Assembly: GCA_024707325.1 (NCBI GenBank)
Contig: JANPZY010000001.1
Span: forward strand, 1,798,501 to 1,862,500
Direction of reading: 5' to 3'
From: Opitutus sp.
GTDB lineage: Bacteria > Verrucomicrobiota > Verrucomicrobiia > Opitutales > Opitutaceae
DNA length: 64,000 bases
Below, in pieces: positions 17,295-28,103 of the stretch; the stretch's first letter is position 1, and each line of letters starts with the position of its first letter. The translations under genes were made by a program, and so were the position numbers. The notes under the pieces are model-generated. The model was not told where the DNA came from and did not search any database. It worked only from the letters and a program-made list of their open reading frames with translations.

Positions 17295-18580
17295 ACACGG
17301 GTGGAAACGAGCGGCGGAGCTTCGGTGGGAAACGGTGGCGGGCGATGCGCGGCGGGGATGCGTGGCAGAATACGACGGGCCACCTTTACGAGCCCCTGGC
17401 GCAAAGAACTCGGGAGCGCGTGCGCGGATTTGCGACCGAAGTCCTGCAAGCGCCGGTAGCGCCGATTCCGCGCCACCGCGCGCGTGAGCGCGTCGTGCCA
17501 CCAAGGACGCGGCGTCTCGTTCGCGGACACCGAGAGCAGGTATTCCAGTTCGTGCAGCCCGCCCAGAGTAGGGATCGACATGTTCTCGATCACCGAAGGA
17601 GTGAGCTTGTGCGGAAATGCGGGAACGTCGTCCGCACCCGTGACCGAGAGCATCAGCATGGTCCGGAGGCATTTTTCGCAACGGCAGCAATTCTCCGACG
17701 TGCGGCCTTCCCAACAAACCCGCAGGTGGCGCATCGCCATGGGCCAGTTGGAGAGGTGCTGGAGTTTGTCGATGCGACCGTAGGCGGAGCCGTCGTGCAC
17801 GATCTGCATGAGTCCACTCGAGAGCAGCGGGTCGGTGAGCTGGTTGGAGCCGGTTTCCAACCGGAGATGGTGAAAACTGTGTGCCGACGGCAGCAGCGCG
17901 AACGTGTAGGCGCTCTGGAAAAACAAGAGCGCCGACGCGACCGCGCTGCCGAAGAAGACCTCCCACTTGAGCGGGAGAGCGCGAAGATTGGTCGCGGCCG
18001 TGTAGAGCGAGAGGCCGGCGTCGGAGGTAAATGCGCGGCAGCGATTCACGATTTCGTTGAACGTGCGCGGGTCGTTGAGTGGCACGTCGAAACCGTGCAC
18101 GAGCAGCGCGGCCTGCAGCGGACGTTTCGCGGGAATCGGAGAAAGATGCGTGTGGCGGTAGATGCTGAAGGAACCGTCCACGCCGCCGGAAAATGCGGTG
18201 ATGCCCGACGGCGAGCGCTGAAAACCGGACGGCGAAAACACGCGATCGGCCTCGACGTCGATGGGCGTGAACTCGCGCGGATGAAACGCGCAGAACGCCG
18301 ACTGGAAATCCGCGAGGTTGGCCAGCAGTTCGGTCGAGACCGAGCCGCGCACGCGCAAGCGGCGTCGCTCGCGCATCGCGTAGAGAATCGTTGCCGCGAC
18401 GAACGGATCCGCGAGGCGCGTGAGTTTCGGGCCTTGTCGCGCGGGAAAACGAAACCAGAGCGGAATCGAGCGACGGGCGCTGGATTCGAGACGCGCACCG
18501 AAACCGAGGAGATCGCCGTCGAGATGAGTCGGCTCCTCGATCCAGAGATCAATGGGAGGCTGCGGGGTGGCCAAGCGCAT
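17291..18580 (-). CDS. PP-loop ATP-pyrophosphatase-like protein of the polysaccharide locus
   Basis: 429 residues from the ATG at 18580. A PP-loop-like AFSGGVDGSFSIYRH lies at about residue 150; the usual SGGxDS has a Gly inserted before Ser. Near residue 315 a Cys cluster, SENCCRCEKCLRTM, suggests a structural zinc site as in QueC-like enzymes. Proteins of this type appear in capsule gene clusters, but their reaction is not established; adenylation of a sugar or carboxylate is the general chemistry of the fold. It overlaps the upstream GT4 by 32 bases and the downstream GT4 by ATGA, so it is clearly part of the operon. Confidence 0.6.
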   Translation of the reverse strand: MRLATPQPPIDLWIEEPTHLDGDLLGFGARLESSARRSIPLWFRFPARQGPKLTRLADPFVAATILYAMRERRRLRVRGSVSTELLANLADFQSAFCAFHPREFTPIDVEADRVFSPSGFQRSPSGITAFSGGVDGSFSIYRHTHLSPIPAKRPLQAALLVHGFDVPLNDPRTFNEIVNRCRAFTSDAGLSLYTAATNLRALPLKWEVFFGSAVASALLFFQSAYTFALLPSAHSFHHLRLETGSNQLTDPLLSSGLMQIVHDGSAYGRIDKLQHLSNWPMAMRHLRVCWEGRTSENCCRCEKCLRTMLMLSVTGADDVPAFPHKLTPSVIENMSIPTLGGLHELEYLLSVSANETPRPWWHDALTRAVARNRRYRRLQDFGRKSAHALPSSLRQGLVKVARRILPRIPAAHRPPPFPTEAPPLVSTRV

Positions 18581-19766
18581 GGGACGTTGGGGGGACGGAG
18601 ATGAGGAAAGGTGCGATCGTGTCCGCGAGACTTCGGGCGGTTTGACGGATTTCATAGCGTTCTTCGAAGCACCGGCGCGCAGCGTCGCTCATGCGGAGAC
18701 GGACTGCGGGCGGCAGCAGATGCCAGCGGCGCAGCAGCCGCGTCGTGCCGTCGAGGGTGTCTTCGGCGACGAAGCCGGCGGTGTCGTGCGCGATTTCGGC
18801 GGAGATGTTGACCTTGTCGGAAATGAGCACCGGCGTGCCGACCGCGAGTGCCTCGGCGACAGCAATGCCGAAATTTTCCTGATGGGACGGGAGCACGAAG
18901 GCCTCGGCTTCACGCAGCGCGCCGATCTTGGCGTCACCCGTGAGCATACCCGTCCACAACACCTCGCCGCGGCGCGGCACGCGTGCGGCGGCAGCGCGGA
19001 GTTTGCGCTCCCAGGCGGGATCGCTGCACGGACCGGCGATCACGAGCGCGGGCAGAGATTGCTCGGACATCGCAGCCTCGGCGGCGAGTCGCGCATACGC
19101 TTCGATGAGAAGATCGACGCCTTTCTTCGGATGAACGCGTCCGAGAGAAAAGCCAGAACGGCCGGCGGCCGAGCGCAGGGAGCGCGGCGTGAAAGGCGGC
19201 GCGTTGGCGTGCGGGGTCGCCGCTCGGCGCGGCTGTGCCGTAGGAGACAATGCGCTCGCGCACTTGATACGGTTGGAAACTCAGACGCGCGAGCCGGCGC
19301 TCCTCGCTGCTCGTGAACAACACCGCGGCGGCGTCGCGCAGCACGTGGCGCTCGCAGAGCTGCCAATAGAGCCACTTCTTGACGTGCTTCAGCGGATACG
19401 CGCGGCGGAACCACGGATCGAGCATGCCATGCGGAAAGACGAAATACGGACGCACGCCGCGCGCGTGACGTCGCACCGCGCGACCATGGTATTGCCAAAG
19501 GCCATGCACGAAGACGGCGTCGAATCGCTCGATGTTGGCCGCGAGCCAGGAGTCGAGTTTGCGATTGTAGCCGTAGCCGGGGGCGTCGGTCCGAGCGCGT
19601 GCAGGGGAGCAGGTGAGTCGAACGCGTGCGCCTCGGCGGGATCGTCGAAGGAAACGAATTCGGTTTCATGACCGGCGGCGGCGAGCACCGGCGTGATGGC
19701 CTTGAGTCCGGCGGACGGTCCGCCATGGCGCGGATCGAGCGTGGCGATGACACGGAGCAGTTTCAT
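18549..19766 (-). CDS. glycosyltransferase family 4, frame interrupted twice
   Basis: The gene is continuous only across two frame changes. Residues 1-60 begin MKLLRVIATLDPRHGGPSAG from the ATG at 19766. Near 19579-19583 (a run of five G on the + strand) the frame moves so that GYGYNRKLDSW continues. Near 19143-19151 it returns to the original frame at LGRVHPKKGVDLLIEAY. The two shifts are compensatory (one base lost, one gained). All pieces together make a normal GT4 of about 405 residues, with FPHGMLDPWFRR in the N-domain and ENFGIAVAEALAVGTPV in the C-domain. Its start overlaps the upstream stop (ATGA). Intact family motifs on both sides of each shift favour sequence error over decay. Confidence 0.75.
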
Positions 19767-20941
19767 GCGGCGGTGAGTCCGGCGAAGGCCATCGCGGCGT
19801 AGCGATCCGCGTAGCGTTGGAGCATGAGATCGGGATTCCACTCAGCGGCGCGGGCGAGACCGAGCGGGACGAGTTCACGGCGACGCGGCCAAAACGCCGC
19901 GATGTGCGCGGCGGCGCCTTCCGCATCCGCGGGATCGATGTAGGTGGCGGCGTCACCGCCGACTTCCGTCATCGGCGCACGATTCGAGGTGATGACCGGG
20001 CAACCGCACGCCTGGGCCTCGGCGACCGGCCAGCCGAAGCCCTCGTGCCACGAAGGAAAGAACAGACACTGCGCGAGCGAATAGAAGGCGTTGAGCTCGA
20101 GGTTGGAGAGATTCTGCAGCGAGAGGAGATTCTCACCGATGCCGAGCGAGTGTGCATGCGCAGCGAGCTCGGCGGACAACGGTTTGCCGACCATGACGAG
20201 CCGGGGAAACGGACGGAGCTTCGAGCGGAGGTGCGCGTAAGTTTCGATGAGGCCGCGACGGTTTTTATACCATTGGCCTCCGCCGACATTGAGGATGAAA
20301 CCCCGGTCGTGACGCTCGAGCAGATCGGCCGGGTAGCCGCGCGTCTGCAGCGCGCGCGCGATGCGCTGACGTGCTTCCGGCAACGGCATTGGGCTATACG
20401 GGTAGTTGAGCCCGATCGGAATCACTTCGCAGCGACTCTCGGGCACGCGCGCGAGTCGGGAGACGTCTTTTGCCGTCTGCGTCGAGCAGCACACGATGTG
20501 AGGCAGCGTCGCGATGTGGCGAAGGATCCACTCCTGGTAACGTTTGCCGCGCGAGGAGAGTCGCTGCTGGGGAAATTCGCCCCGTGCGGCGCGAATTTGC
20601 AGGAGATCGTGACACGTGCCGAGCAACGGGAGCCCTTGGAAAAGCGGGGCGTAAACCGCGTTGGCGTGGTCGATGATGTGAACGACGTCAGGCGCTTGCG
20701 TGAGACGCTTGAGCCGCAGGCGCACGCGGGAAGGGAACGCGACAAATTTGTCGAAGTAGCCGAAATATTTCGCGGGACCGTCGTAGCGATACCGCCGCAA
20801 CAACCGCGCGACGACCGGTTCCGGCGCCCACGTTTCCACCTCGTGGCCGCGGGCCCGCATGCCGTCGGCGAGGAGTTGCTCGAAACGCAACATGCTCTCC
20901 TGCCGATCCGGCCGGAAATTCCCGATGAGGATAATCTTCAT
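19763..20941 (-). CDS. glycosyltransferase family 4
   Basis: 392 residues. MKIILIGNFRPDRQESMLRF opens the N-domain, VVHIIDHANAVYAP follows, and the C-domain has FILNVGGGQWYKNRRGL and FPSWHEGFGWPVAEAQACGCPVI (E-x7-E). The pattern resembles GT4 mannosyl- or rhamnosyltransferases of O-antigen and EPS loci. It is cytoplasmic with peripheral membrane association. It is intact, lies 23 bases after the Wzy-like gene and overlaps the next GT4 by ATGA. Confidence 0.85.
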   Translation of the reverse strand: MKIILIGNFRPDRQESMLRFEQLLADGMRARGHEVETWAPEPVVARLLRRYRYDGPAKYFGYFDKFVAFPSRVRLRLKRLTQAPDVVHIIDHANAVYAPLFQGLPLLGTCHDLLQIRAARGEFPQQRLSSRGKRYQEWILRHIATLPHIVCCSTQTAKDVSRLARVPESRCEVIPIGLNYPYSPMPLPEARQRIARALQTRGYPADLLERHDRGFILNVGGGQWYKNRRGLIETYAHLRSKLRPFPRLVMVGKPLSAELAAHAHSLGIGENLLSLQNLSNLELNAFYSLAQCLFFPSWHEGFGWPVAEAQACGCPVITSNRAPMTEVGGDAATYIDPADAEGAAAHIAAFWPRRRELVPLGLARAAEWNPDLMLQRYADRYAAMAFAGLTAA

Positions 20942-20964
20942 TCGCGCAGGTGAATGATCCGCGT

Positions 20965-22373
20965 TCAGGTCACGTGTTCCGGCGGGCGGCGAGAGTGAGG
21001 GTGCTGATGACGGTGGGCGGGATGCGGTTCGCGTTCCTCTTCCTCATCCGGTTCTTCTTCGCTGTCTTCGGCGTCCTCGTCTTCTTCATCGTCGTCGTCG
21101 TCCTCCTCGCCCAGCGGATGCTGCGCTGCTCCGAGCGTGAGTCCGGCGCCGAGCACCGCGAAACCGAGGATCGTGGGTGGGGCCCACTGGTATTGAGCGA
21201 CAGCGACAAACGTCGCTGAAAAGAGCAGGATCGCCAGATTGTCGCTGTGAACGAGGAGCGTGCGAAACGCTTTCCAGCCGAGGTAAACGGTGATGGCGAG
21301 ACGCAGAAAGATGAAGGCGCCGCCGAGCACCGGGCCCAACTCCATGAAGATCTTGCTCCATTCGTCCTCCGCGAGGAAGAAGCCGAGACGGCCTTGCAGC
21401 AGTCGTGCGCCGACATTCGAGCCGACGCCGATGCCGAAGCCGAAGAACGGTGACATCATCGCGTTCTGAAACGGCACTGTCACCACACCGCTGATACGCC
21501 CGATGATGCTGCCCCATGCATCGCCGCCGCTGCCGGCTGCGGCGGTTTCCCAGCGGCTCATGAAGACTTCGATGCCTTGGTGGAAAATCGGCAGGAACGA
21601 AACCGCCACGGTCACCACACCCAACCCGATGGCGGCCCGGAAGATCGCGCCGAAACTGGCGAGTCCGGTCAGCGGCAGCGTGGCGACAAACGTCGCGACC
21701 GTGATACCCGTGCCGAGCGCGACCGTGCGGCTGATCGAGACCGGCAACGCGACCAGAATCGCGAGACCGCAACCCACGAGCACGGCCACCAAAGCCGGCG
21801 GCGCTGACTCACCTGATGCAGGAAAATCGCCGCGACGAGCGGGAAGAAAAGCTGCGGACCCGTGATAAAAGAAAAGAAACCGGGCGGACGGATTTTTCCG
21901 TTGGCACCGAAAATCTGGCCGCCCTCTTCGCTGCCGACACCGCGGTTGATGGGCGCGTTCATCGGCGACTGGAATTGCCAGACCATCAGCAGCGTCATCG
22001 GGATCGCGATGAACAGCAGGAAAGTGCAGAGCTTCTCGATCTCGCGGCGGTTCATCACCTCCGCGATGATCCAGATCAGCGGCAGGTGGAAAAAATCGAT
22101 GCGGATCCCGTAGAGGATCACGAGCAGGTTGGTTTGTCCTGCGATCAAGCTCGCCACGCCTGCGCCGAAGGCGAGCAGGCCGGAGAAGATCACGAAACCG
22201 TTGAACGGAAACCGACCGCTCGAAAACGCCATCAGGTAAATGATCGTGACCACCGGATCGCGGATCACCAGCAGCGGATCGGCGAGCGACGGCAGCACCC
22301 ATTTGCGCAGCGATCCCTCGAAAATGAGGAGGATGGCGTAGACCCAAATGAGGCGCTTGATGTTTTTCTCCAT
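20965..22373 (-). CDS. Wzy/O-antigen ligase-like membrane protein with acidic tail, frameshifted
   Basis: Polytopic membrane protein of about 470 residues. The start MEKNIKRLIWVYAILLIFEG and SLRKWVLPSLADPLL are typical of an O-antigen polymerase-like family in EPS loci. Near 21803-21815 the frame shifts: LFFPLVAAIFLHQVS continues in another frame as APPALVAVLVGCGLA. Later segments include NAMMSPFFGFGIGVGSN, characteristic of the Wzy/WaaL superfamily. The protein ends in an extreme tail of 28 mostly Asp/Glu residues followed by a His/Pro/Arg-rich stretch. The probable role is polymerising or transferring lipid-linked repeats at the periplasmic face. It sits 3 bases after the upstream GT4. Confidence 0.75.
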
Positions 22374-22376
22374 GAC

Positions 22377-23619
22377 TCAGCGGCAGTTCACGGCGGAGCT
22401 CACGCAGGCCGCGACGGAATCGCCGTAGTGCTCCCACGTGAACGTGCGGGCGCGCGCGGCGGCGGCTTCGCTCATCGCGCGAAGGCGCGCGGGCTCGTTG
22501 CGCAGCAGAAGGAGTTTTTCCGCAATCGCGTCCGAAGAGCGGATCGGCACGATCCAGCCTTCGACGCCATCGGTGATGAGATCGGGACCGGCGGTGTGCG
22601 CGGTCGTGATGATCGGCAAACCCATCGCCATCGCCTCGAGCAGCACGAGCCCGAAGCCCTCGAACAACGACGGAAAAACAAACACATCGTGCCGCGCCAT
22701 TTCCTCGAGCACCTGCGAATGGGGGCATGACGGAATCCACCGGATATCGCGCAATTCGCGATCGAGAGCGTCGCAGGAGGCCTGGCCGCGATTGCCGATG
22801 ACGGTGAGCGTGGCCGCGCCGCGCAACGAGCGCAGCGCATCGAAGAGATAGCTGAGCCCCTTGCGCTGACTCAGGCCGCCCACGAAGAGCACGCGCAGGT
22901 GGCCTTTGGTTTCACGCGGCTGAGTCGGAGTAAAAGCCGTGGCGGGCGTCGGTGCGCCGTAGGGCAGCACGACCACTGGCGCGGAAAACTGCGGCGCGTG
23001 GGAAAGCGTTTTCAGCGTGAACGAACTCGCCGCGAGCACGAGATCGGCCTGCGCGAGCTCGGCGTCCTTGCGATCGGTTTTCTGCACGCTGTCGCGATTG
23101 CCGGCGAGCGTGGCGGCCCATTCGGGCAGGCGCTGCGCCTCCTCCTGCAGGATTTCGCGCGCGGCGCGCCAGTAGCCGATCGGCAGATCGTAAACGCGGA
23201 GCATCCCGTGTTCTCCCGCCGCGCGAAACGTGAACTCCGCGCCGTCTTCGTAGGCGTAGACCGTGTCGAATTTTCCTTCGGCCACGCGACGCGCCACCGC
23301 GCGATCGAGCGACCGATAAACCGCGTCGACGCTGAACGGCCCGCGCTCGTGGCGCACGAGTGAGCGCAAGCCAGCGCGCGGCGCGAGCAAGCGGCCGAGT
23401 TCGCGAAACGGCACCGTGCGCAAATGCGGCGCGAAGCTCGGCGGGATAAGAGCGGCGTCGCAATTGGCGATTCACCGCGCCGGGAAGCAGACGGCCGAGC
23501 ACGCGCGGTTCGCGGTAGCTGAGGCTCGTCCAGAACTCACCGAGCAGACCGGCGCGGGCGAGGCCGAGCGCAGCCTGTCGAACGTTGGCGTTGCCGGTGG
23601 GATGCGAAAAGAGGACCAT
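22377..23619 (-). CDS. glycosyltransferase family 4, frameshifted
   Basis: It starts at the ATG at 23619 (MVLFSHPTGNANVRQAALGL). Near 23422-23424, a run of three A on the + strand, the frame changes; with one base fewer, RSYPAELRAALRTVPFRELG reads through. The remainder has VLFVGGLSQRKGLSYLFDAL and FPSLFEGFGLVLLEAMAMGLPI, the GT4 donor-site motif. The whole product is about 413 residues, a normal length. It lies 11 bases after the GT61-like gene and 3 before the Wzy-like gene. A one-base homopolymer error is the simplest explanation. Confidence 0.75.
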
Positions 23620-23630
23620 GGAAAAGGAGC

Positions 23631-24846
23631 TCAAGCGGCCGAGTTGGCCGAACACTGAGTGGAGGTTTCTCCCTCGAGCCAGGAGGCGAGACGGTCGGGA
23701 GAAAGGGTGAAATCGCGGCGGCGCCCGGTGATGTCGGGCTGGGTGGTCCGGTGATCGCCGTCAGCGAGAAGCACCGTGTGATTCAACCCGCAGCGTGCAG
23801 AGATCATCCAGTGGTAAACCGCGAGCCACTGCGGCGGCGCGATCTCGAGCACCCGTGCGCCGGGTGGCGCGAAAACGAGATTGGCAAACGCAGCGCCTGA
23901 CGCGCCTGCGATCCACTCCGCTTCGGCGAAAAGACGGGCCTGGCTCGCGACGTCCATCGTGCCAGTGGAAACGATTTCGAAGCCGTGCCGCTTCAGCAGC
24001 GGATGCAGCTCGTCTTCGTTGAGCAGGCGGCGAAAACCCGCGTCGCGGCGGGAAAGAAAAATCCTGCGTCCCCGCGCCGCCGTGCGCGGCAGCAGCAGTT
24101 CGCGCAACGCTGCGACGTCTTCCAGCGGCATCGCCTGGTTGGTCGGTTTCAACCACGGCACGACGAGCGAATCGACGCAGACATGATCGTCGCGCTCCAA
24201 GGGGAGAATCTGTGTGGCGGTGAAACCGCAGCGCTCCAGCGTTTCGCGCTGGAAGCTGCGCTCGCACGCGTTGACGAACACGTGCGAGAAGCTCTGCGGC
24301 GTGAAGCCTGCGCGCCGCGCCAACATCACGCGCGGCAGCAGATCGATCATCCAATGGTGGTAGTTCGCGTCGGCTTCCGGCGTGACGAGGTAGAGCGCGC
24401 GGCCCGCGACCCGGCGCGGCGCGGGCAGTCGCGCGCGATTCCAGATCGCGTGAAGATGCGGTCCCCACGGATCGCGACTGAAGTCGGGCACGAAATCGTC
24501 ATTGCGCGTGAGGACGGCGCCGAAGGGCGAACTCCAGAAGCGACCTTCCTCCAATTCGGCGACATAGCTCGTGTAGGCGGGTTCGGTCGTGCGCTTTTGA
24601 AAAAAAAGCCAGGGCTGCGGGATCGCCGACGAGTTGAGGCAGTGCGCGTCGAAAAGTTTCAGCACGGTCGAGCACGGTCACACGCAGGCCGTCGTGCGAA
24701 GTCGCCTCGAGCGGCGAGACGACGCGATTCGATGGAAGATGCAACGCACGGCGCAGGGGGGCCACGGAGCGGGGCATCGCGAGCGCGCGGACGCGGCCGC
24801 GCCGCGCATGATAGGCGGCGGTCTTCGCGAAGGTGCGGAGGCTCAT
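23631..24846 (-). CDS. glycosyltransferase family 61 (DUF563-like), frame broken by 10-bp duplication
   Basis: The start is the ATG at 24846 (MSLRTFAKTAAYHARRGRVR), overlapping the upstream stop as ATGA. At 24661-24680 the 10-mer AGCACGGTCG/A occurs twice in tandem. Removing one copy restores GLRVTVLKLFDAHCLNSS. The body matches GT61: LVTPEADANYHHWMIDLLPR, RIFLSRRDAGFRRLLNE, and IAGASGAAFANLVFAPPGARVLEI near the C-terminus. The full product is about 401 residues. GT61 enzymes transfer xylose, GlcNAc or related sugars. Unlike most other breaks here, this one is a short tandem duplication and could be a real slippage mutation. Confidence 0.75.
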
Positions 24847-25808
24847 AGCGCGGGAGCGAGAGGGCGGCGCGAGAAAATCGGGCGCACGCGATCGTAGTAG
24901 AACGAGAAGGCCGAGCCGGGCAGAACCCAGCGCAGGAGCTGGAGATAAAAGCGTCGATTTCTCCACAGACGAATCGGCGCGTAGCCGCGACGGCGGGCGA
25001 AGGTGTTGAAGATCTTCGTGCGCATCAGCGTCTGCTGAAGTTGCAGCGTGTGGGAACGCGTTTTCAGAGAGTGCGAACGGGAGTGTCGCCGCCAAAACGC
25101 GTGACAGGTCGGCAGCGTGATCACCGAGCCGAACAGCGGTGCGGCCATGCTCAGCCGCGTGTCGGTCCAAAGTCGAAGCCCGTCGGAAAGATCGAGCGGC
25201 AGGATGCGCGTGAGGTAACCGCGCGAGAACGCGAGCGAACTCGTGGGGTAATAGAAGTCCACGTCCTGTTGCCGGTAGATTTCGTGCAGGTGATTACGCA
25301 CGTGTTTCCGCGGTTCGTTGCTCGAGCCGAGGGGCACGCCGGATTCGTCGATTTTCAGCATCGGCCCGTGGATCAGCGCGACGTCCGGCGCGCTCACATA
25401 GGCTCGCAGGTAGCTCTCGATTTTGTCCGGCAGAAAGCAGTCGTCCCCATCGAGGAGAAACACGAGGTCCCCAGTGCTGCGTTGAAAGGCGGAGTAGATC
25501 GCGTGCGCTTGCGCGACGTGCGCGGGTCGCGGTTGCCGGACACCGGCAATCACCGTGATGTGTTTCTCAAAACGCCGCAGGCGGGCCAGCGTGTCGTCCG
25601 TGCTGCCATCGTCGTAAACGATGATTTCATCGGGCCGACGCGTCTGATCGAGCAGCGACACGATGCATGCGTCGATGAAGCGCCCGTGGTTGTAGGTGTT
25701 GACCAGGACGCTGGTCCGGACGGTGGCGAGTGAGGGAAACGGCGAAAACGCCGCCGGCTTCCCATCGCCGGGCACCGGAAACAGCGGTGCAGTGTCAGCC
25801 GATCTCAT
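24843..25808 (-). CDS. glycosyltransferase family 2
   Basis: 321 residues from the ATG at 25808, overlapping the preceding gene by 14 bases. The GT-A core begins at about residue 32 with SVLVNTYNHGRFIDACI, followed by IIVYDDGSTDDTLARL and the metal site FLLDGDD. C-terminal helices include HAFWRRHSRSHSLKTR. It probably adds a sugar to the growing repeat unit; the donor is unknown. It is followed by the GT61-like gene with an ATGA overlap. Confidence 0.85.
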   Translation of the reverse strand: MRSADTAPLFPVPGDGKPAAFSPFPSLATVRTSVLVNTYNHGRFIDACIVSLLDQTRRPDEIIVYDDGSTDDTLARLRRFEKHITVIAGVRQPRPAHVAQAHAIYSAFQRSTGDLVFLLDGDDCFLPDKIESYLRAYVSAPDVALIHGPMLKIDESGVPLGSSNEPRKHVRNHLHEIYRQQDVDFYYPTSSLAFSRGYLTRILPLDLSDGLRLWTDTRLSMAAPLFGSVITLPTCHAFWRRHSRSHSLKTRSHTLQLQQTLMRTKIFNTFARRRGYAPIRLWRNRRFYLQLLRWVLPGSAFSFYYDRVRPIFSRRPLAPAL

Positions 25809-26945
25809 TCGCGGTGAGCGGAGTTGCGAGCGGACGGGGCGATTCGGTGCGTTCGAGGAACGCAGCCCACGCGGCGGTGACCGCTTGCGGAGAGAAAACC
25901 TGATCGTAGAGGCGGCGCTGTTCGCGGCGCGACGTTTCGCCGGCGCGCAGGCGACGCGCCATTTCACGGGCGGCGCGCGCGAGCGAATCGAGATCGTGTC
26001 CGTTGGACACGAGCAGGCAGTTGGCCGAACTCAGCGCGATCTCGCGGGTGCCGCCGCGATCGGTGGCGATCAAGGCAGGCCGGCGGACATGCCCTCGATG
26101 AGGCTCAGCGGCATGCCCTCGTTGTGCAGAGAGAAAAGCACGAGCGCGTCGGTCGTGCGCAGCGCCGGTCCCATCGCGCCCATGCCCGCGAAAGGACCGT
26201 GGTAAACGACGTTCGGATAATTGCGGAAAAGCTCCTCATCGTAGCCCGCGCCGGCGCCATGGATGTGCCAGCGAATATCCGCGAGCGAGGCGCGGCGGCT
26301 CAGCGCGAGGATCGCGTCGATGCCTTTTTCCGGCACGAGCCGGCCCATGAATGCAAAGTGGAGCGGCCGTTCGTCGTCGTAGGAAATCTCCTCAACGCGA
26401 GCGGCCGGCATCGCGGCGGACGTGAGGTAGGGAAGGAAGCTGACGTCATGGCGATGAAGGGCAGTTTCCAACGCGGCCTGCGTCGCGCGGCTGCATGCCA
26501 CGATCTCGCGGGCGCGACCGATCACGTGGCGGAAAATCGGCGACCACGAGCCCTGTTCGTCTTCATCGGCGGCCGTGTGGTGATGATGCACGATGCGTGT
26601 GCGTGCGCGGCCGGCGATCCAGACGAGGCGGGAGAGCGCGCTTTGGCCGTTGGTGTAGATGACGTCCCACGTCGTGCGGCGCAGCGAAAGGCTCTTTTGC
26701 AGCAGCCACCACGCTTTCCTGAACGCGGCCGAGCGATGCCGCGCGTGTCCGCGATCGATCGGAAGTTCGTGTAAAAGCACGCCGTGCGTGAGCAGGCCGT
26801 CGCGCAATTCGCGCCCGAGTGAATTGCTCGTGGTGAGCAGCTCGACATGGTGCCCGCGCGCGGCGAGCGCGTTGGCGAGGCCACATATGTGGCGCTCCAT
26901 ACCGCCATACGGCGCCATCTGGGGAGCGTAGAAGAGAAAGTTCAT
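25795..26945 (-). CDS. glycosyltransferase family 4, frameshifted near its 3' end
   Basis: It starts at the ATG at 26945 (MNFLFYAPQMAPYGGMERHI), overlapping the upstream stop by ATGA. The C-domain reads FAFMGRLVPEKGIDAIL, FSLHNEGMPLSLIEGMSAGLP, then a stop. At 26073-26076 one missing base would give GLPLIATDRGGTREI, the canonical continuation, and the frame then runs to 25795. The complete protein is about 383 residues. The PYGGMERH element and late EGMPLSLIEGMS place it in GT4. The interruption lies within the donor-binding domain, so the protein would be inactive if the shift is real. Confidence 0.75.
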
Positions 26946-28094
26946 GCGGAGAGCGGGCTTTCGGCGGGCTGCGCGGACAGCGCGGAAAGGAAGCGGTTCG
27001 TGATGGCTGGCAGCCGGGCGGCGGGCGCGCGGCGCGAGTCCAGCCAGCTCGCGGCGGCGGAGGGCGGCACGTGTTCGATTCGCGCCAGCAACGGTTCGCT
27101 GGGATCCGCCGTGGCGAGGTCGGACGCGAGCCGCCAGTCGTCGCGCGGCACGAGCACGGGCAGACCGTGTTCGCACATCGCGGCGGCGCTTCCGCTTTTT
27201 CTCGATGAGCGCCCAGGGATGCGTCGCGATGCCGAAGTCGCTTGCCTGCAGGAGCGCGGAGACTTTTTCCGGCGATAATTCGCCGGTGATCACGATCGGA
27301 ATATCCGGGTGCTGTCGGCCGACGCGCGTGAGCGCGGTCGTGGCTGCGCCGCCGATGCGACCCACCGCGAGCAACACGGCACTACGGCCGGCGGAAACGG
27401 CGGCGGCGCGCAACCAGCGCAGCGTCGCAGCGGCATCCCATTGCGGGTGCACAGTGCCAAACGTCACCGCGACCCAGCGCGGTGCGAGGGGCAGGCGAAG
27501 TCCGGCGACGTCATCGAGCACGTCCTCCGCGTCGCCCGGCGCGCAAGGCGCGATCGGGATGTTGCCGAAAAGCGGCAGTTGCTGCGCGCGAAATCCGGCC
27601 GCGCGAAGGACCGCCTGGTAAGTGGGATTGGACGTATGCAGCACGCGCGGCTCCAGCCGGCGTAGAAAGTCGAGCAGCCGCGGTTTCTGCCAGCGGCCGA
27701 TGAGGCGCGCTTTCCACGGTTCGCCGGCGGCGAGTCCGATCCAGAGTTCGTGCACCATGACCTGCGTGGGCCAACGGCGCGTCACATCCGCGAGCGCAAA
27801 AGCGTCGCGCGGGATGATGCCTTTCGGATGCAGCCCATAGCTGACGATTTGCCAGCTCACCCAGTCGGGATCGAAATCCGCGAGCGCCTTGCTCAGCCTG
27901 GCAGCGCGTTCCGCCCACGGCGTGGTCGAAAGCAGGTGCACGCAGTCGCGATCGGGCGTCGAAGGCCGTTCGTTGACGGCGATCAAGAGGCACTGATGTC
28001 CCTCGCGCGTGCACGACTCCGCGAGTTGCCTCACGTAGTCGCCCACGCCGTCGCGGCCGCTGGCCAGGGAAGTGCAGATGAACGCGATCTTCAT
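26942..28094 (-). CDS. glycosyltransferase family 4-like, frameshifted
   Basis: It starts MKIAFICTSLASGRDGVGDYVRQL at 28094. The N-domain carries WVSWQIVSYGLHPKGI and WPTQVMVHELWIGLA; the C-domain carries SDFGIATHPWALIEK. At 27196-27200 a run of five T on the + strand (A on the coding strand) breaks the frame; with four, IEKSGSAAAMCEHGLPVLVP continues to 26942. The full length is about 384 residues. Read literally, the shifted frame runs into the next gene and would create a 674-residue two-GT fusion, which is an artefact of the shift. It lies 9 bases after the GT8-like gene. Confidence 0.7.
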
Positions 28095-28103
28095 GAAAAC
28101 GGA

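Noticed and set aside
26070..28094. A natural fusion of two glycosyltransferases (674 residues)
   Set aside because: The fusion exists only because of a homopolymer shift at 27196-27200; the true C-terminus of the first enzyme and a separate ATGA-coupled start of the second are both visible.
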